DNA of 64,000 nucleotides from Saccharothrix deserti (GTDB lineage Bacteria; Actinomycetota; Actinomycetes; Mycobacteriales; Pseudonocardiaceae), in NCBI RefSeq assembly GCF_009769385.1, contig NZ_ML775959.1, forward strand, positions 248,001-312,000. The letters run 5' to 3'. Numbering within the stretch: the stretch's first letter is position 1; each line of letters starts with the position of its first letter. The notes beneath the pieces are model-generated. The model saw only the letters and a list, made by a program, of their open reading frames with translations. It searched no databases and was not told where the DNA came from. Positions 8,825 to 17,482 of this stretch are shown here, in pieces. The position numbers and the translations under genes were made by a program.

Positions 8825-11161
8825 TCACGTGGGCAGCCCCCACGCGGGCGCGGGGACGTCGGGGGAGACCGGTTCGACGTGCAGGTCGGGCCGCCGGCCC
8901 CGGGCGTGGACCACGACTTCCTCGCCGCGTCGCACGTCGATCCGCATATCGCCGCCGGGTAGCACGCGCCAAGGCACCTCCCGGCCCCACGAACTGCGGA
9001 CGCTCAGTGGTCCGGGGATGTCGACGCGCAGCACGCACGGTGCGCCCGCCAGGCTGGTCAGCCGCACGAACTCGGTCCGCCCGGCCCGGCGGACGGCCGA
9101 CAGCAGGAACGCGCCCCGGGTGCGGAAGTCGTGCACCGCGAGGTCACGCCAGTCCGCGGGCACGGCCGGGAAGACGCGGATGACCCCGCCCCAGCTCTGG
9201 CACACCATGTCGTGCAGCGACTGCCCCGCCGACAGGGGTGTCTCGATGACCGGACCGGACTCCTTGTACATCGTGTTCGGCTGCACGTACCGGCGCAGCA
9301 GTTCGCTGAGGTAGAACCGGGCGTCGTCCCCGCGTGACAGCAGCGCGGAGATGGACGCGGCGCCGGTGAAGCTGTACCCCTGCAACGCGCCCTCGAAGCT
9401 GATCCAGTGCCGCAACGACCGTTCGATCAGCGCACGGTCCTCCGGTCGTTCCCCGGTCACCTCGTGCAGCGGGTAGACCATCAGCAGGTGCGAGTAGTGC
9501 CGGTGCGACTTGGCGAACGGCACGCCCGCGCCGATCATGTACCCGTTGGCGTCCACCGGGTAGTCGACCAGCGTGGCGAGCACTTCCCGCCACCGAGGCG
9601 CGAGCGGGTCGTCCACGCCCAGCGTCGCCGCCGATTCCAGCAGGGTCCGGCATCCCCAGCGGATCAGCGCGAGGTCGTAGTTGCAGTCCGGCGCGTTGGT
9701 GCCGTACTCGGGGGAGGACGTGAACGGCAGGTGCAGCCTGCCGTCCGGTCCGGGGGTCAGGAAGTGCAGGTAGTAGTTGATCGACCGGCGCAGCAGCGGG
9801 AAGACGACGTCCCGGAGCACGCCGATGTCCATGCTGTGCCGGTAGGACAGCCAGACGTTGTGCAGCGCCCAGGTGAGGTTGCCGACCTCCGGTACGGGCG
9901 AGGCCTGGCCGGGGATGCCGACCGGGAACCCGCTGGTGCCGGTGCCCGCGCCGTTGAGCAGGGTCATGTCGGTGGTGCGCGGGATGCCCGCCGAGTCGGC
10001 GCGGTAGCGCTCGTCGACCTCCTCGACCAGGTTCGCCCGGAACTGGTGCAGGCTGCGCGTGACCGCGTCGAGTTCGGGGTGGTTGGAACCGTGGATCATC
10101 CAGTACTGCAGCTGGACGTTGAGGTTCCACCACACCGCGGGCCACGGTGTCGGCTCCAGCCACGGTCCGCAGGTCGCCATCACCGGCGCCTCCCGGCGAG
10201 CCGCCGAGGCGATCTTGTAGAGCTGGATCCAGTAGAAGCTCTGCACCCGGGCGTCCGGCAGGGACAGGAAGCTCCGCCGGTAGTACCGGTGCCACCACGC
10301 ACGGTGGTCGGGCACGAGTGCCGCCGCCGGCAGGACGGCCGCTCGGCGCAACGCCTGGACCGCCCGGTCCTCGGCCGTGGTGTCCGGGAACGACCACGCG
10401 ACCGTCGCGTACAGCGTGCGGGTCCGACCACGGGACACCTCCCGCCAGGCCGTGACGTGCTGCCCGCCCGCCAGCAGCGGCTGCACCACGACCTCCATGC
10501 CGTCGCCCCGCCGCACCACGGGCGGCGGGTTGGCGACGTAGCCCTCCGGCGGCGGCTTGCCGAACACCGGATCGGCTCGGGGGCTGACCGCCTCCTCGGG
10601 GTGGAAGTTCCAGCGGAACGCCGCTTCGCCCTCGGTCGGGGTGACCTCGACGACCAGCACGGACCGGCTGTCGTGCACCAGCGCGCGCAACGCCAGGCTG
10701 CCCGCCGCCGTGGTGATCGTCCCGCGCAACTCCGCGTTCCACAGGTCCAGCCGCCAGTCCACCCCGGTGATCGCGCCGACCGGCTCCAGCGTGAGGTGGC
10801 CGATCGGCAGCCTGGCCAGGCCGAACAGGGACCCGAATCGGGGCCGGTGGTCCTGCACCTCGCTGTGCGACACGGTGAAGCGCACCGCGTTGGCGCCGGG
10901 CTGCGCGTAGACCATCGACCCGAGCAGGGCGTTGCCCAGGAACGGGCCCTCGTACCAGGCCTTCGGCATCCGCTGCCACAGCGGGTCGGCGTCGGCGAGG
11001 AACCGGTCCCACCGGACGTCCGCGCGCACCAGGCTGCCGGTGCCATCCGCCCCCGCTGCCACAGCGGCACTCGTCCCGACGACCGCGCCCGCCGTGCCGG
11101 CCAGGGTGGCGCCCAGCAGTGCCCGCCTGGAGAATCCCGCCTCTCCTGGTTCCCGGTTCAT
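8825..11161 (-). CDS. GH95-type glycosidase (alpha-L-fucosidase/alpha-L-galactosidase family), Tat-exported
   Basis: The 778-aa protein begins with a Tat signal (FSRRALLGATLAGTAGA) and so is folded before export. An N-terminal beta-sandwich (about 45-290) leads into an (alpha/alpha)6 barrel (about 300-680) and a short C-terminal beta domain, the GH95 layout. WPAVWWNLNVQLQYWM, SSPEYGTN and HRHYSHLLMVYPLHEV are recognisable barrel segments; the last is a strong GH95-type motif. The family removes alpha-1,2-linked L-fucose or L-galactose. The ATG overlaps the stop of the GH97 gene by one base (TGATG), so translation is coupled. The exact linkage cannot be told from sequence. Confidence 0.8.
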   Translation of the reverse strand: MNREPGEAGFSRRALLGATLAGTAGAVVGTSAAVAAGADGTGSLVRADVRWDRFLADADPLWQRMPKAWYEGPFLGNALLGSMVYAQPGANAVRFTVSHSEVQDHRPRFGSLFGLARLPIGHLTLEPVGAITGVDWRLDLWNAELRGTITTAAGSLALRALVHDSRSVLVVEVTPTEGEAAFRWNFHPEEAVSPRADPVFGKPPPEGYVANPPPVVRRGDGMEVVVQPLLAGGQHVTAWREVSRGRTRTLYATVAWSFPDTTAEDRAVQALRRAAVLPAAALVPDHRAWWHRYYRRSFLSLPDARVQSFYWIQLYKIASAARREAPVMATCGPWLEPTPWPAVWWNLNVQLQYWMIHGSNHPELDAVTRSLHQFRANLVEEVDERYRADSAGIPRTTDMTLLNGAGTGTSGFPVGIPGQASPVPEVGNLTWALHNVWLSYRHSMDIGVLRDVVFPLLRRSINYYLHFLTPGPDGRLHLPFTSSPEYGTNAPDCNYDLALIRWGCRTLLESAATLGVDDPLAPRWREVLATLVDYPVDANGYMIGAGVPFAKSHRHYSHLLMVYPLHEVTGERPEDRALIERSLRHWISFEGALQGYSFTGAASISALLSRGDDARFYLSELLRRYVQPNTMYKESGPVIETPLSAGQSLHDMVCQSWGGVIRVFPAVPADWRDLAVHDFRTRGAFLLSAVRRAGRTEFVRLTSLAGAPCVLRVDIPGPLSVRSSWGREVPWRVLPGGDMRIDVRRGEEVVVHARGRRPDLHVEPVSPDVPAPAWGLPT

Positions 11162-13878
11162 CACGAAACCCCGTTCGCCGCGCAACGCACCCTGGCGTCG
11201 CCCCAGGAGGCGTGGTCGTTCTGCGAGCCGTCGCCGCCGTCGGCGACCCGAAGCGTGAGGTGCCGCACGCCGGTGATGTCGACCGTGACGTGCCGCGCGG
11301 GAGTCCGGGGGTTCACCGTCTCGGTTTCGGCGAGCACGGCGCCGTCGCCCAGTACCGCGAACGCGACGGTGCCGCCGACGCGTTGGCGGGCGACGTCCAG
11401 GCCGGCCTCGTCGTCGACACCGACGTCCGCGACGAACTCGGTGCACCGGCCGTCGACGGCGAAGGTCACCTCACCGGCGGCGTGCGCTCCCAGCCCCTTG
11501 CCGTAGGTCACCTGCCTGATGGCGATGCCCCGGCCGTCCCCGGCCGCCGTGCCGCCGTTGGCCAGGTCCCGCTCCACGGGCCCGTCGCCGTTCTGCTCGG
11601 CGGCGAACGGCAGGTCGCTCAGGTAGGCCCAGTCCGGTGGCAGGGGCCGCCAGGTGTGGACGCGGAGCTGCTCCTCGTCCTCCAGGTGTGACCGCCCGTC
11701 CCGGAAGGACGCGACCACGGGCACGTCGAGGTACCCGAACGCGGCCTGCGACGGCGGCACGGTGACGGTCCACGTGCCCGACAGGGTCTGCCCTGGCGTC
11801 ACCCGCCCGGCCTCGACCCGCGTGCCGCTGACCGTCCACCCCTCGGGGACGCGCGGCGACAGCGTCACGTCGGACACCGCTTCCCGCACGGTGAACCGGC
11901 CGGTCACCTCGAACGAGGCGCCCGGCACGACCGCCGCCGTGGTCGGCGTGACGGTGACGGTGGTGTCCGGCACGGCGTCCACCGGCCGGTCGCACGTCCG
12001 CGCCGCCGGCGTCCAGCGGCACGCGATGGCCGCGAACCCGCCGTCCTTGGGCACGTCCAGCGCCAGGTCCGCACCGGCGGACAGCACCCGCTGCTCCCGG
12101 ACCAGGCCGGCGGCGCCGTCCCGGACGATCTCCACCAGCCACCGGCCCGCGTCGAGGGCCAGCGGCACGTGCGCCGTCCGCGCCGGTCCGGAGTAGCCGC
12201 CTCCGACGAACCACCGGTCGCCGCTGCGCCGGGCGAACACCGCGCTGTCGGCAGGTGCTCCCGCGAGCAGCCTGGTCTCGTCCCACACCGTCGGCACCTG
12301 GTCGAGGAAGCGCTCGGCCTCGGGCCGCGCGGTGTACCCGTCGACCCGGCCCGCGAAGTTCTGCAACCCCGACTCGAAGACCACCGCCAGCGCCAGCTCG
12401 TGCGCGTCGGACGTGGGCCTGCTCGGCCGGTGCCACGCCATCGGCGTGTAGTCCATCGAGCCGGGCACGTTGCGGGTGAACGGCAGGGCGGTCAGGTGGG
12501 AGGTGGTGAGGTTGCTCGACTTCTCGCCGCCGTGCACGGCCTCCATCGTCATGACGTGCGGCCAGGTGCGGTGGATGCCGTGCGGCAGCGTCGAACCGTG
12601 GAAGTTGACCAGGAGGTGGTGCCGCGCGGTGTCGGCGAGCACGTCGTCGTACCAGCGGAACCGCTCCTGCCCGTCGGAATCCATGAAGTCGATCTTCACG
12701 CCCGCCACGCCCCACCGTTCGAACAGCGCGAGCCTGCTCTCCCGCTCCTGCGGGGTGTCGAGCTCGTCGAAGTGGATCCACAGCATGATCTCGACGTTCC
12801 TGGCCTTCGCGTAGGCGATCAGCTGCGGGATCCAGCTGGTCGTCTCCCAGGTCGGGTCGTAGTCCCAGTTCGGGTCGAAGTACCAGCCCGCGTCGACCAG
12901 GGCGTACGGCCAACCGTGCGCGGCGGCGTAGTCGACGTAGTCCTTCTGCATCGCCAGGCTCTGCCCCGCCTCACGACCGCCGGCCAGCCAGCTCCAGAAC
13001 ACCTTGCCGGGTTCGATCCACGACGTGTCGGCGATCTTCGACGGCGGCGCGAGGTCGTCCACCAGCGTCGACGTGGACACGGTCCCGAGGTCTCCGACGA
13101 TCGCGGTGCGCCAGGGCGTGTCGAGCGGTCCGTCGACGGAGACCCGTTCGTCCCAGAGCTTCACCCGGTAGGTGCCGGAACCCGCGTTGTGCACGAGCCT
13201 GCCACCGGAGTAGGCGCCGTCCACATCGGACTCGGTCAGCAACGCGTAGTTCCCGCCCACGTCGAACAACGCCGGGTGCATGTACTCGCCCGCGGGCGCC
13301 GAACCGGCGGTGCCCCGCACGAACGGGTTCTCGTAGTCACGCCGGTAGGTCGCGAGCCAGGACGTGGCGTCGACGGGGACCCGGAAGGCCGACGTCTCAC
13401 CGAGCACCGGACCGAGGTTCTCGGGCAGCGCGTAGCGGTAGGCGATCCCGTCCTTGGCCGCACGCACCACGAGGTCAACCCGCGCTCCACCGTCGCCCGC
13501 GAACGCGAAGCGCGTCTCCGTCATGAGCGCGTCGCGGGTCAGGCGCTTGCCCACGGTGGTGCGGTAGTGCTCGAAGACCGGCCGGCCGGCCCGCCCGACG
13601 AGCCGCAGGCCGCGGGACAGGTCGGCCCGTTCGGTGACGATGCCCACCGGTCCGGGTTCCAGCACGGTCCGCCCGCCGCGCGTCACGGCGAGCGTGACGG
13701 TTCCGCTGCCGGCGTCGTGCCGCACGACCGCGGTCGGGCCCTCGGACCACGGCGCCGACACCGTCCACGTCGAGGCGTCCGCGTGCGCAGGGGGCGACAC
13801 GACAGCCGCCACGACAGCCGCCACGACACCGATCGCGATCACGGCCGAGCAGGTGCGCTGCACTCTTGAGATGATCAT
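11161..13878 (-). CDS. GH97 alpha-glycosidase with NEW3 and NPCBM domains
   Basis: The 905-aa secreted protein has a Sec signal (SAVIAIGVVAAVVAAVVS, cleavage near AHA). The GH97 N-terminal beta-super-sandwich (about 30-270) is followed by the catalytic barrel (WYFDPNWDYDPTW, VEIMLWIHFDELD, GVAGVKIDFMDSD) and a C-terminal beta domain. A NEW3/alpha-galactosidase-associated domain lies at about 630-720 and an NPCBM galactose-binding-like domain at the end (LPFAAEQNGDGPVERD, GLGAHAAGEVTF). GH97 members are alpha-glucosidases or alpha-galactosidases; the aspartate after KIDFM favours the retaining alpha-galactosidase type, but this is tentative. ATG 13878 is chosen over GTG 13890 because GTGAGG sits 6 bp upstream. 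It is the middle gene of a three-gene operon. Confidence 0.85.
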   Translation of the reverse strand: MIISRVQRTCSAVIAIGVVAAVVAAVVSPPAHADASTWTVSAPWSEGPTAVVRHDAGSGTVTLAVTRGGRTVLEPGPVGIVTERADLSRGLRLVGRAGRPVFEHYRTTVGKRLTRDALMTETRFAFAGDGGARVDLVVRAAKDGIAYRYALPENLGPVLGETSAFRVPVDATSWLATYRRDYENPFVRGTAGSAPAGEYMHPALFDVGGNYALLTESDVDGAYSGGRLVHNAGSGTYRVKLWDERVSVDGPLDTPWRTAIVGDLGTVSTSTLVDDLAPPSKIADTSWIEPGKVFWSWLAGGREAGQSLAMQKDYVDYAAAHGWPYALVDAGWYFDPNWDYDPTWETTSWIPQLIAYAKARNVEIMLWIHFDELDTPQERESRLALFERWGVAGVKIDFMDSDGQERFRWYDDVLADTARHHLLVNFHGSTLPHGIHRTWPHVMTMEAVHGGEKSSNLTTSHLTALPFTRNVPGSMDYTPMAWHRPSRPTSDAHELALAVVFESGLQNFAGRVDGYTARPEAERFLDQVPTVWDETRLLAGAPADSAVFARRSGDRWFVGGGYSGPARTAHVPLALDAGRWLVEIVRDGAAGLVREQRVLSAGADLALDVPKDGGFAAIACRWTPAARTCDRPVDAVPDTTVTVTPTTAAVVPGASFEVTGRFTVREAVSDVTLSPRVPEGWTVSGTRVEAGRVTPGQTLSGTWTVTVPPSQAAFGYLDVPVVASFRDGRSHLEDEEQLRVHTWRPLPPDWAYLSDLPFAAEQNGDGPVERDLANGGTAAGDGRGIAIRQVTYGKGLGAHAAGEVTFAVDGRCTEFVADVGVDDEAGLDVARQRVGGTVAFAVLGDGAVLAETETVNPRTPARHVTVDITGVRHLTLRVADGGDGSQNDHASWGDARVRCAANGVS

Positions 13879-13905
13879 GTGAGTCCTCACCGGGAGTCCG
13901 CGGCG

Positions 13906-14733
13906 TCAGACGAGCTGGTAGGCCTTGTAGTTGCGGATCAGCTGGTAGCAGTCCCTCAGTCCGGAGCTCTCGATGCTGCGGTAGATGCCCCACTTGGGGC
14001 GCAGGTAGTTGACGTCCCGCCACAGGTCGACCGCCGTGGTGCGGGCGTCCACGACGGTGGTCGAGCCGTCGCGCAGCACCCAGCGGAGGTAGCCGCCGCT
14101 GTTGGACGCCTTGAACTCGAACTCCACGCCGATCCACTTGTTCTGCAGGGGCGCGTAGTCCGCGAGCACGTGCTCGGTGTTGGAGTCGTCGTCGCGCAGG
14201 GTGAGCACGGTGAGCGTCGGCTTGCTCTTCTGCCGCGGTGTCAACGTCCACAGTGGACCGCCGACGTCCTGGACCTTCATCTGCATGATGTGGGTGAACT
14301 TCGTGGTGGCGGTCAGCGAGCTCGGCCAGAAGGCCTGGTAGGTGATCCGCCAGGTCTGGTCCTTGCCGATCTTGTGCACGGTGCCGCCCGACCGCATGCC
14401 CTTGCACTCGTTGCGCTGCCGGTCGTCGCCGTCGCGGTCTCCGGTGTGCATGTCGAAGCGGTAGCTGTCGCCCTGCACCGAGATGTGCTTGACGCCGGGG
14501 TGCGAGCCGGACCGGTCGTCCTCCAGGCCTTCGAAGGCGCTCAGGCCGTCGGTCGCCGGGTTCGGGCTCCACTTCAGCTGCCAGGCGGCGGCTGCGGCGG
14601 GTGACGTGCGGACGGGTGCGCGGTCCGCCGCGGCGGGCGTGGTTCCGGCGACCAGGCCGCCGAGGGCGCCGGCGCCGAGCAGCATCGCCTTGCGCCGGTC
14701 GGTGATCGGCGCGCTGCCGGTGTTCTCGTTCAT
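13906..14733 (-). CDS. Secreted polysaccharide lyase-like protein (heparinase I/glucuronan lyase-like fold)
   Basis: The 275-aa protein has an export signal of Tat type (DRRKAMLLGAGALGGLVAG, ending in AAA). The mature part resembles the jelly-roll polysaccharide lyase family Pfam PF14099: GDSYRFDMHTGDRD, QRNECKGM (in the RNEL-like position), FTHIMQMKVQ and WIGVEFEFKASN. Substrate is unknown; an acidic uronate-containing glycan would fit both the fold and the locus. ATG 14733 has AAGGAGG 9 bp upstream; an in-frame extension to 14868 overlaps the promoter and is rejected. It leads the operon with GH97 (27-bp gap) and GH95. Confidence 0.65.
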   Translation of the reverse strand: MNENTGSAPITDRRKAMLLGAGALGGLVAGTTPAAADRAPVRTSPAAAAAWQLKWSPNPATDGLSAFEGLEDDRSGSHPGVKHISVQGDSYRFDMHTGDRDGDDRQRNECKGMRSGGTVHKIGKDQTWRITYQAFWPSSLTATTKFTHIMQMKVQDVGGPLWTLTPRQKSKPTLTVLTLRDDDSNTEHVLADYAPLQNKWIGVEFEFKASNSGGYLRWVLRDGSTTVVDARTTAVDLWRDVNYLRPKWGIYRSIESSGLRDCYQLIRNYKAYQLV

Positions 14734-15038
14734 CGTGACGAGCCTCCTTGCGTCGATGCAGGGGTGGAGGCGGCGGTCGTCCGTGAAGAGCGTTCCTGCT
14801 CCGATCTGTGCCAGAGATCGGAGGTATGACCAATCGAGGACTGTATTGGCTCCGGTCACCGTCGTCAACGTCTTGCTGTGTATGCCGATCAGCTGCGCGA
14901 ATGTGCCTGATGGTCAGCGTCTGATTTGCGGTTGATCATGCATAGCTCGGATGTAATGCGCCGGCCCATCACCCAGGAACCCGGCGACCCCAGCTGACCA
15001 CCCTGTCCCGGGTGCGCCCGGCGTGACCCGGCACGTGG
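14734..15038. other. 305-bp intergenic region between lyase operon and tetR
   Basis: It contains the minus-strand promoter annotated at 14840-14868 and an untranslated leader of about 100 nt for the lyase/GH97/GH95 operon. The part next to the TetR stop (about 14940-15038) shows no gene or clear hairpin. Confidence 0.6.
14840..14868 (-). promoter_or_regulatory. Sigma70-like promoter of the lyase-GH97-GH95 operon
   Basis: Reading the minus strand, TTGACG (14868-14863), a 17-bp spacer and TACAGT (14845-14840) form a near-consensus housekeeping promoter about 107 bp upstream of the ATG at 14733. Confidence 0.65.
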
Positions 15039-15650
15039 TCAGTCCGCCTGCTGGACGGTGGCCAGGCCGCGCAGCAACGGCACGTAGACGTCGTCCACCA
15101 GCGACGCCAGGGCCTCGTCGGACAGCGGGGTCCCGCAGCTGGTGATGGACTCGTTGCGGATCAGGTCCAGCGGGAGGCGCTTCACCCGGTGGGGCGGGTC
15201 CACCGGGGGTAGTTCGGCGCGGGCCACGGCGTTGCCGATGATGGTCTCCATGGCCGAGGTCAGCGGGGACGGTCGGGTCAGGCGGTCGCCCAGCAGGGCG
15301 GCCACCTCGGGGTGGCGGAAGGCCTCGCCCATGACGCCGGCGACCATCTCGTTCATCATCGAGTCCGCGCCCCGGGCGATGCGGGAGAACATGGCGAGCA
15401 GGTCGCCGCGCAGCGTGCCGGTGTCGGGGGTGCCCTGGTCCGCCGGGACCTGGCGGTACCACGCGGCCAGCGCCAGTTCGGCCCGGCTGCGCCAGCGGCG
15501 GTAGATGACGGGTTTACTCGTTCCCGCCCGCCCTGCCACAGCCTCTACGGTGAACCGGGCGTAGCCGACCTCGCGCAGCTCGGCCCAGGCCGCGTCCAGG
15601 ATGGCCTGCTCCAGCTTCGCCCCGCGACGGCGCGACTTCGTACCCGACAC
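15039..15650 (-). CDS. TetR-family transcriptional regulator
   Basis: The 203-aa protein has an N-terminal TetR helix-turn-helix (ILDAAWAELREVGYARFTVE, AGRAGTSKPVIYRRWRSRAEL, about residues 14-65) and a helical ligand-binding C-terminus. It is divergently transcribed from the ABC exporter genes at 15749-19341, with a 98-bp gap. That is the classic arrangement in which a TetR repressor controls an efflux pump and itself. The ligand is probably a compound the pump exports; neither is known. The ATG start follows only a weak ribosome site. Confidence 0.9.
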   Translation of the reverse strand: MSGTKSRRRGAKLEQAILDAAWAELREVGYARFTVEAVAGRAGTSKPVIYRRWRSRAELALAAWYRQVPADQGTPDTGTLRGDLLAMFSRIARGADSMMNEMVAGVMGEAFRHPEVAALLGDRLTRPSPLTSAMETIIGNAVARAELPPVDPPHRVKRLPLDLIRNESITSCGTPLSDEALASLVDDVYVPLLRGLATVQQAD

Positions 15651-15748
15651 CCTGCCCCTTTGCCCAGCCTTTAGATACTTTGCGTTTCTTATAGTCCCGG
15701 TCTACCTTGGCACATTAGACACGATCCGTTTCTTATGGGGGAGCATCG
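15651..15748. promoter_or_regulatory. Divergent TetR/exporter promoter region with 10-bp direct repeat
   Basis: CGTTTCTTAT occurs twice, at 15683-15692 and 15727-15736 (44-bp period), in a locally AT-rich stretch unlike the surrounding DNA. These copies could be half-sites for the TetR protein or promoter elements. GGGGGAG before the TTG at 15749 is the ribosome site of the first exporter gene. Confidence 0.5.
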
Positions 15749-17482
15749 TTGCTGAGCCGTCTGCTGCGAACACACCTGCAGCCGTACAAACGTGAACTCA
15801 CCGCCGTGCTCGTATTACAGCTGATCGGCACCGTCGCCTCGCTGTACCTGCCGAGCCTCAACGCCGACATCATCGACTTCGGCATCGCCACCGGCGACAC
15901 CGGCTACATCCTGTCCACGGGCGGCTGGATGGTCGGCGTGTCGGTCGTCCAGATCCTCTCCTCCGTGGGCGCGGTCTACTACAGCGCCCGCGTCGCGATG
16001 AGCTTCGGCCGCGACGTCCGCTCGGCCGTCTTCCACCGCGTCGGGGAGTTCTCCGCGCGCGAGGTCGCCACGATCGGGCCGTCGTCGCTGATCACCCGCA
16101 CCACCAACGACGTGCAGCAGGTCCAGTTGCTGGTCGTGATGGCGTGCACGATGCTGGTCAACGCGCCGATCATGTGCGTGGCGGGCATCGTGATGGCGCT
16201 GCGCGAGGACGTCGGCCTGTCCTGGCTGCTCGTCGTCTGCGTGCCCGCGCTGATGATCTCGATCGGCCTGATCGTCATCCGCATGGTCCCGCAGTTCCGG
16301 CTCATGCAGGAGCGCATCGACGCGGTCAACCGCGTGCTGCGCGAGCAGCTGGCGGGCATCCGCGTGGTCCGCGCGTTCGTCCGGGAACGCGCCGAGACCC
16401 AGCGCTTCGCCGACGTCAACGGCGCCCTCACCGACACCGCGCTGCGCGTCGGACGGCTCCAGGCGTTGATCTTCCCGGTGGTGATGCTGCTGCTCAACGG
16501 CTCCAGCGTCGCCGTCCTGTGGTTCGGCGCGTTCCGCGTCGACACCGGCGCCATGCAGATCGGCGCGCTGACCGCGTTCCTGAGCTACCTGATGCAGATC
16601 CTCATGGCGGTCATGTTCGCGACGTTCATCTCCATGATGATCCCGCGCGCCGCCGTGAGCGCCGAGCGGATCAACGAGGTGTTGGAGACCGAGTCTTCGG
16701 TCGTCCCGCCGACCGCGCCGCTGCTCGAACTGCCCCGGCACGCCTCGCTGGAGTTCCGCGGCGTCGAGTTCCGCTACCCCGGCGCGGACGAGCCGGTGTT
16801 GCGCGACATCAGCTTCCGCGCCGAGGCGGGGCAGCGGACGGCGGTCATCGGCAGCACGGGCACCGGCAAGACGACCCTGCTCAACCTCGTGCCGCGGCTG
16901 ATCGACGTGACCGGCGGCGGCGTGCTCGTCAACGGCGCGGACGTCCGCGAGATCGACACCGACACGTTGTGCGAACGCATCGGCCTCGTGCCGCAGCGCC
17001 CGTACCTGTTCAGCGGCACGGTCGCGTCCAACCTCCGCTACGGCAACCCCGAAGCCACCGACGACGAGCTGTGGGAGGCGTTGGAGATCGCGCAGGCGCG
17101 CGACTTCGTGGCGGACATGCCCGGCGGGCTCGACGCGTCGATCGCCCAGGGCGGCACGAACGTCTCCGGCGGTCAGCGGCAACGGCTCTCCATCGCCCGC
17201 GCTCTGGTGCGCAAACCGGAGATATTCCTGTTCGACGACGCGTTCTCGGCGCTCGACCTCGCCACCGACGCACAGCTGCGTGCGGCGTTGCAGCCGCACA
17301 CGCGGGACGCGGTCGTGGTGGTCGTCGCGCAGCGCGTGTCCACGATCCTGGACGCCGACCGGATCGTGGTGCTCGACGGCGGAACCGTCGTCGGCATCGG
17401 CACCCACCACGAACTGCTCGACACCTGCCCCACCTACGTCGAGATCGTCCAGTCGCAGCTGACCTCGGAGCAGGCCGCATGA
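15749..17482 (+). CDS. ABC exporter half-transporter, degenerate-site subunit
   Basis: The 577-aa protein has an N-terminal six-helix ABC exporter membrane domain (about 15-310) and a C-terminal ATPase domain. The Walker A is intact (GSTGTGKT, Lys374) and the signature is VSGGQRQRL. The Walker B reads FLFDDAFSALD, with Asp497 in place of the catalytic Glu, and the switch His is Gln528 (VVAQRVSTI). This is the pattern of the degenerate subunit in heterodimeric exporters such as TM287/288. The partner gene overlaps by ATGA at 17479. The start is TTG. Substrate is unknown, probably drugs or lipophilic compounds. Confidence 0.9.
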   Translation: MLSRLLRTHLQPYKRELTAVLVLQLIGTVASLYLPSLNADIIDFGIATGDTGYILSTGGWMVGVSVVQILSSVGAVYYSARVAMSFGRDVRSAVFHRVGEFSAREVATIGPSSLITRTTNDVQQVQLLVVMACTMLVNAPIMCVAGIVMALREDVGLSWLLVVCVPALMISIGLIVIRMVPQFRLMQERIDAVNRVLREQLAGIRVVRAFVRERAETQRFADVNGALTDTALRVGRLQALIFPVVMLLLNGSSVAVLWFGAFRVDTGAMQIGALTAFLSYLMQILMAVMFATFISMMIPRAAVSAERINEVLETESSVVPPTAPLLELPRHASLEFRGVEFRYPGADEPVLRDISFRAEAGQRTAVIGSTGTGKTTLLNLVPRLIDVTGGGVLVNGADVREIDTDTLCERIGLVPQRPYLFSGTVASNLRYGNPEATDDELWEALEIAQARDFVADMPGGLDASIAQGGTNVSGGQRQRLSIARALVRKPEIFLFDDAFSALDLATDAQLRAALQPHTRDAVVVVVAQRVSTILDADRIVVLDGGTVVGIGTHHELLDTCPTYVEIVQSQLTSEQAA

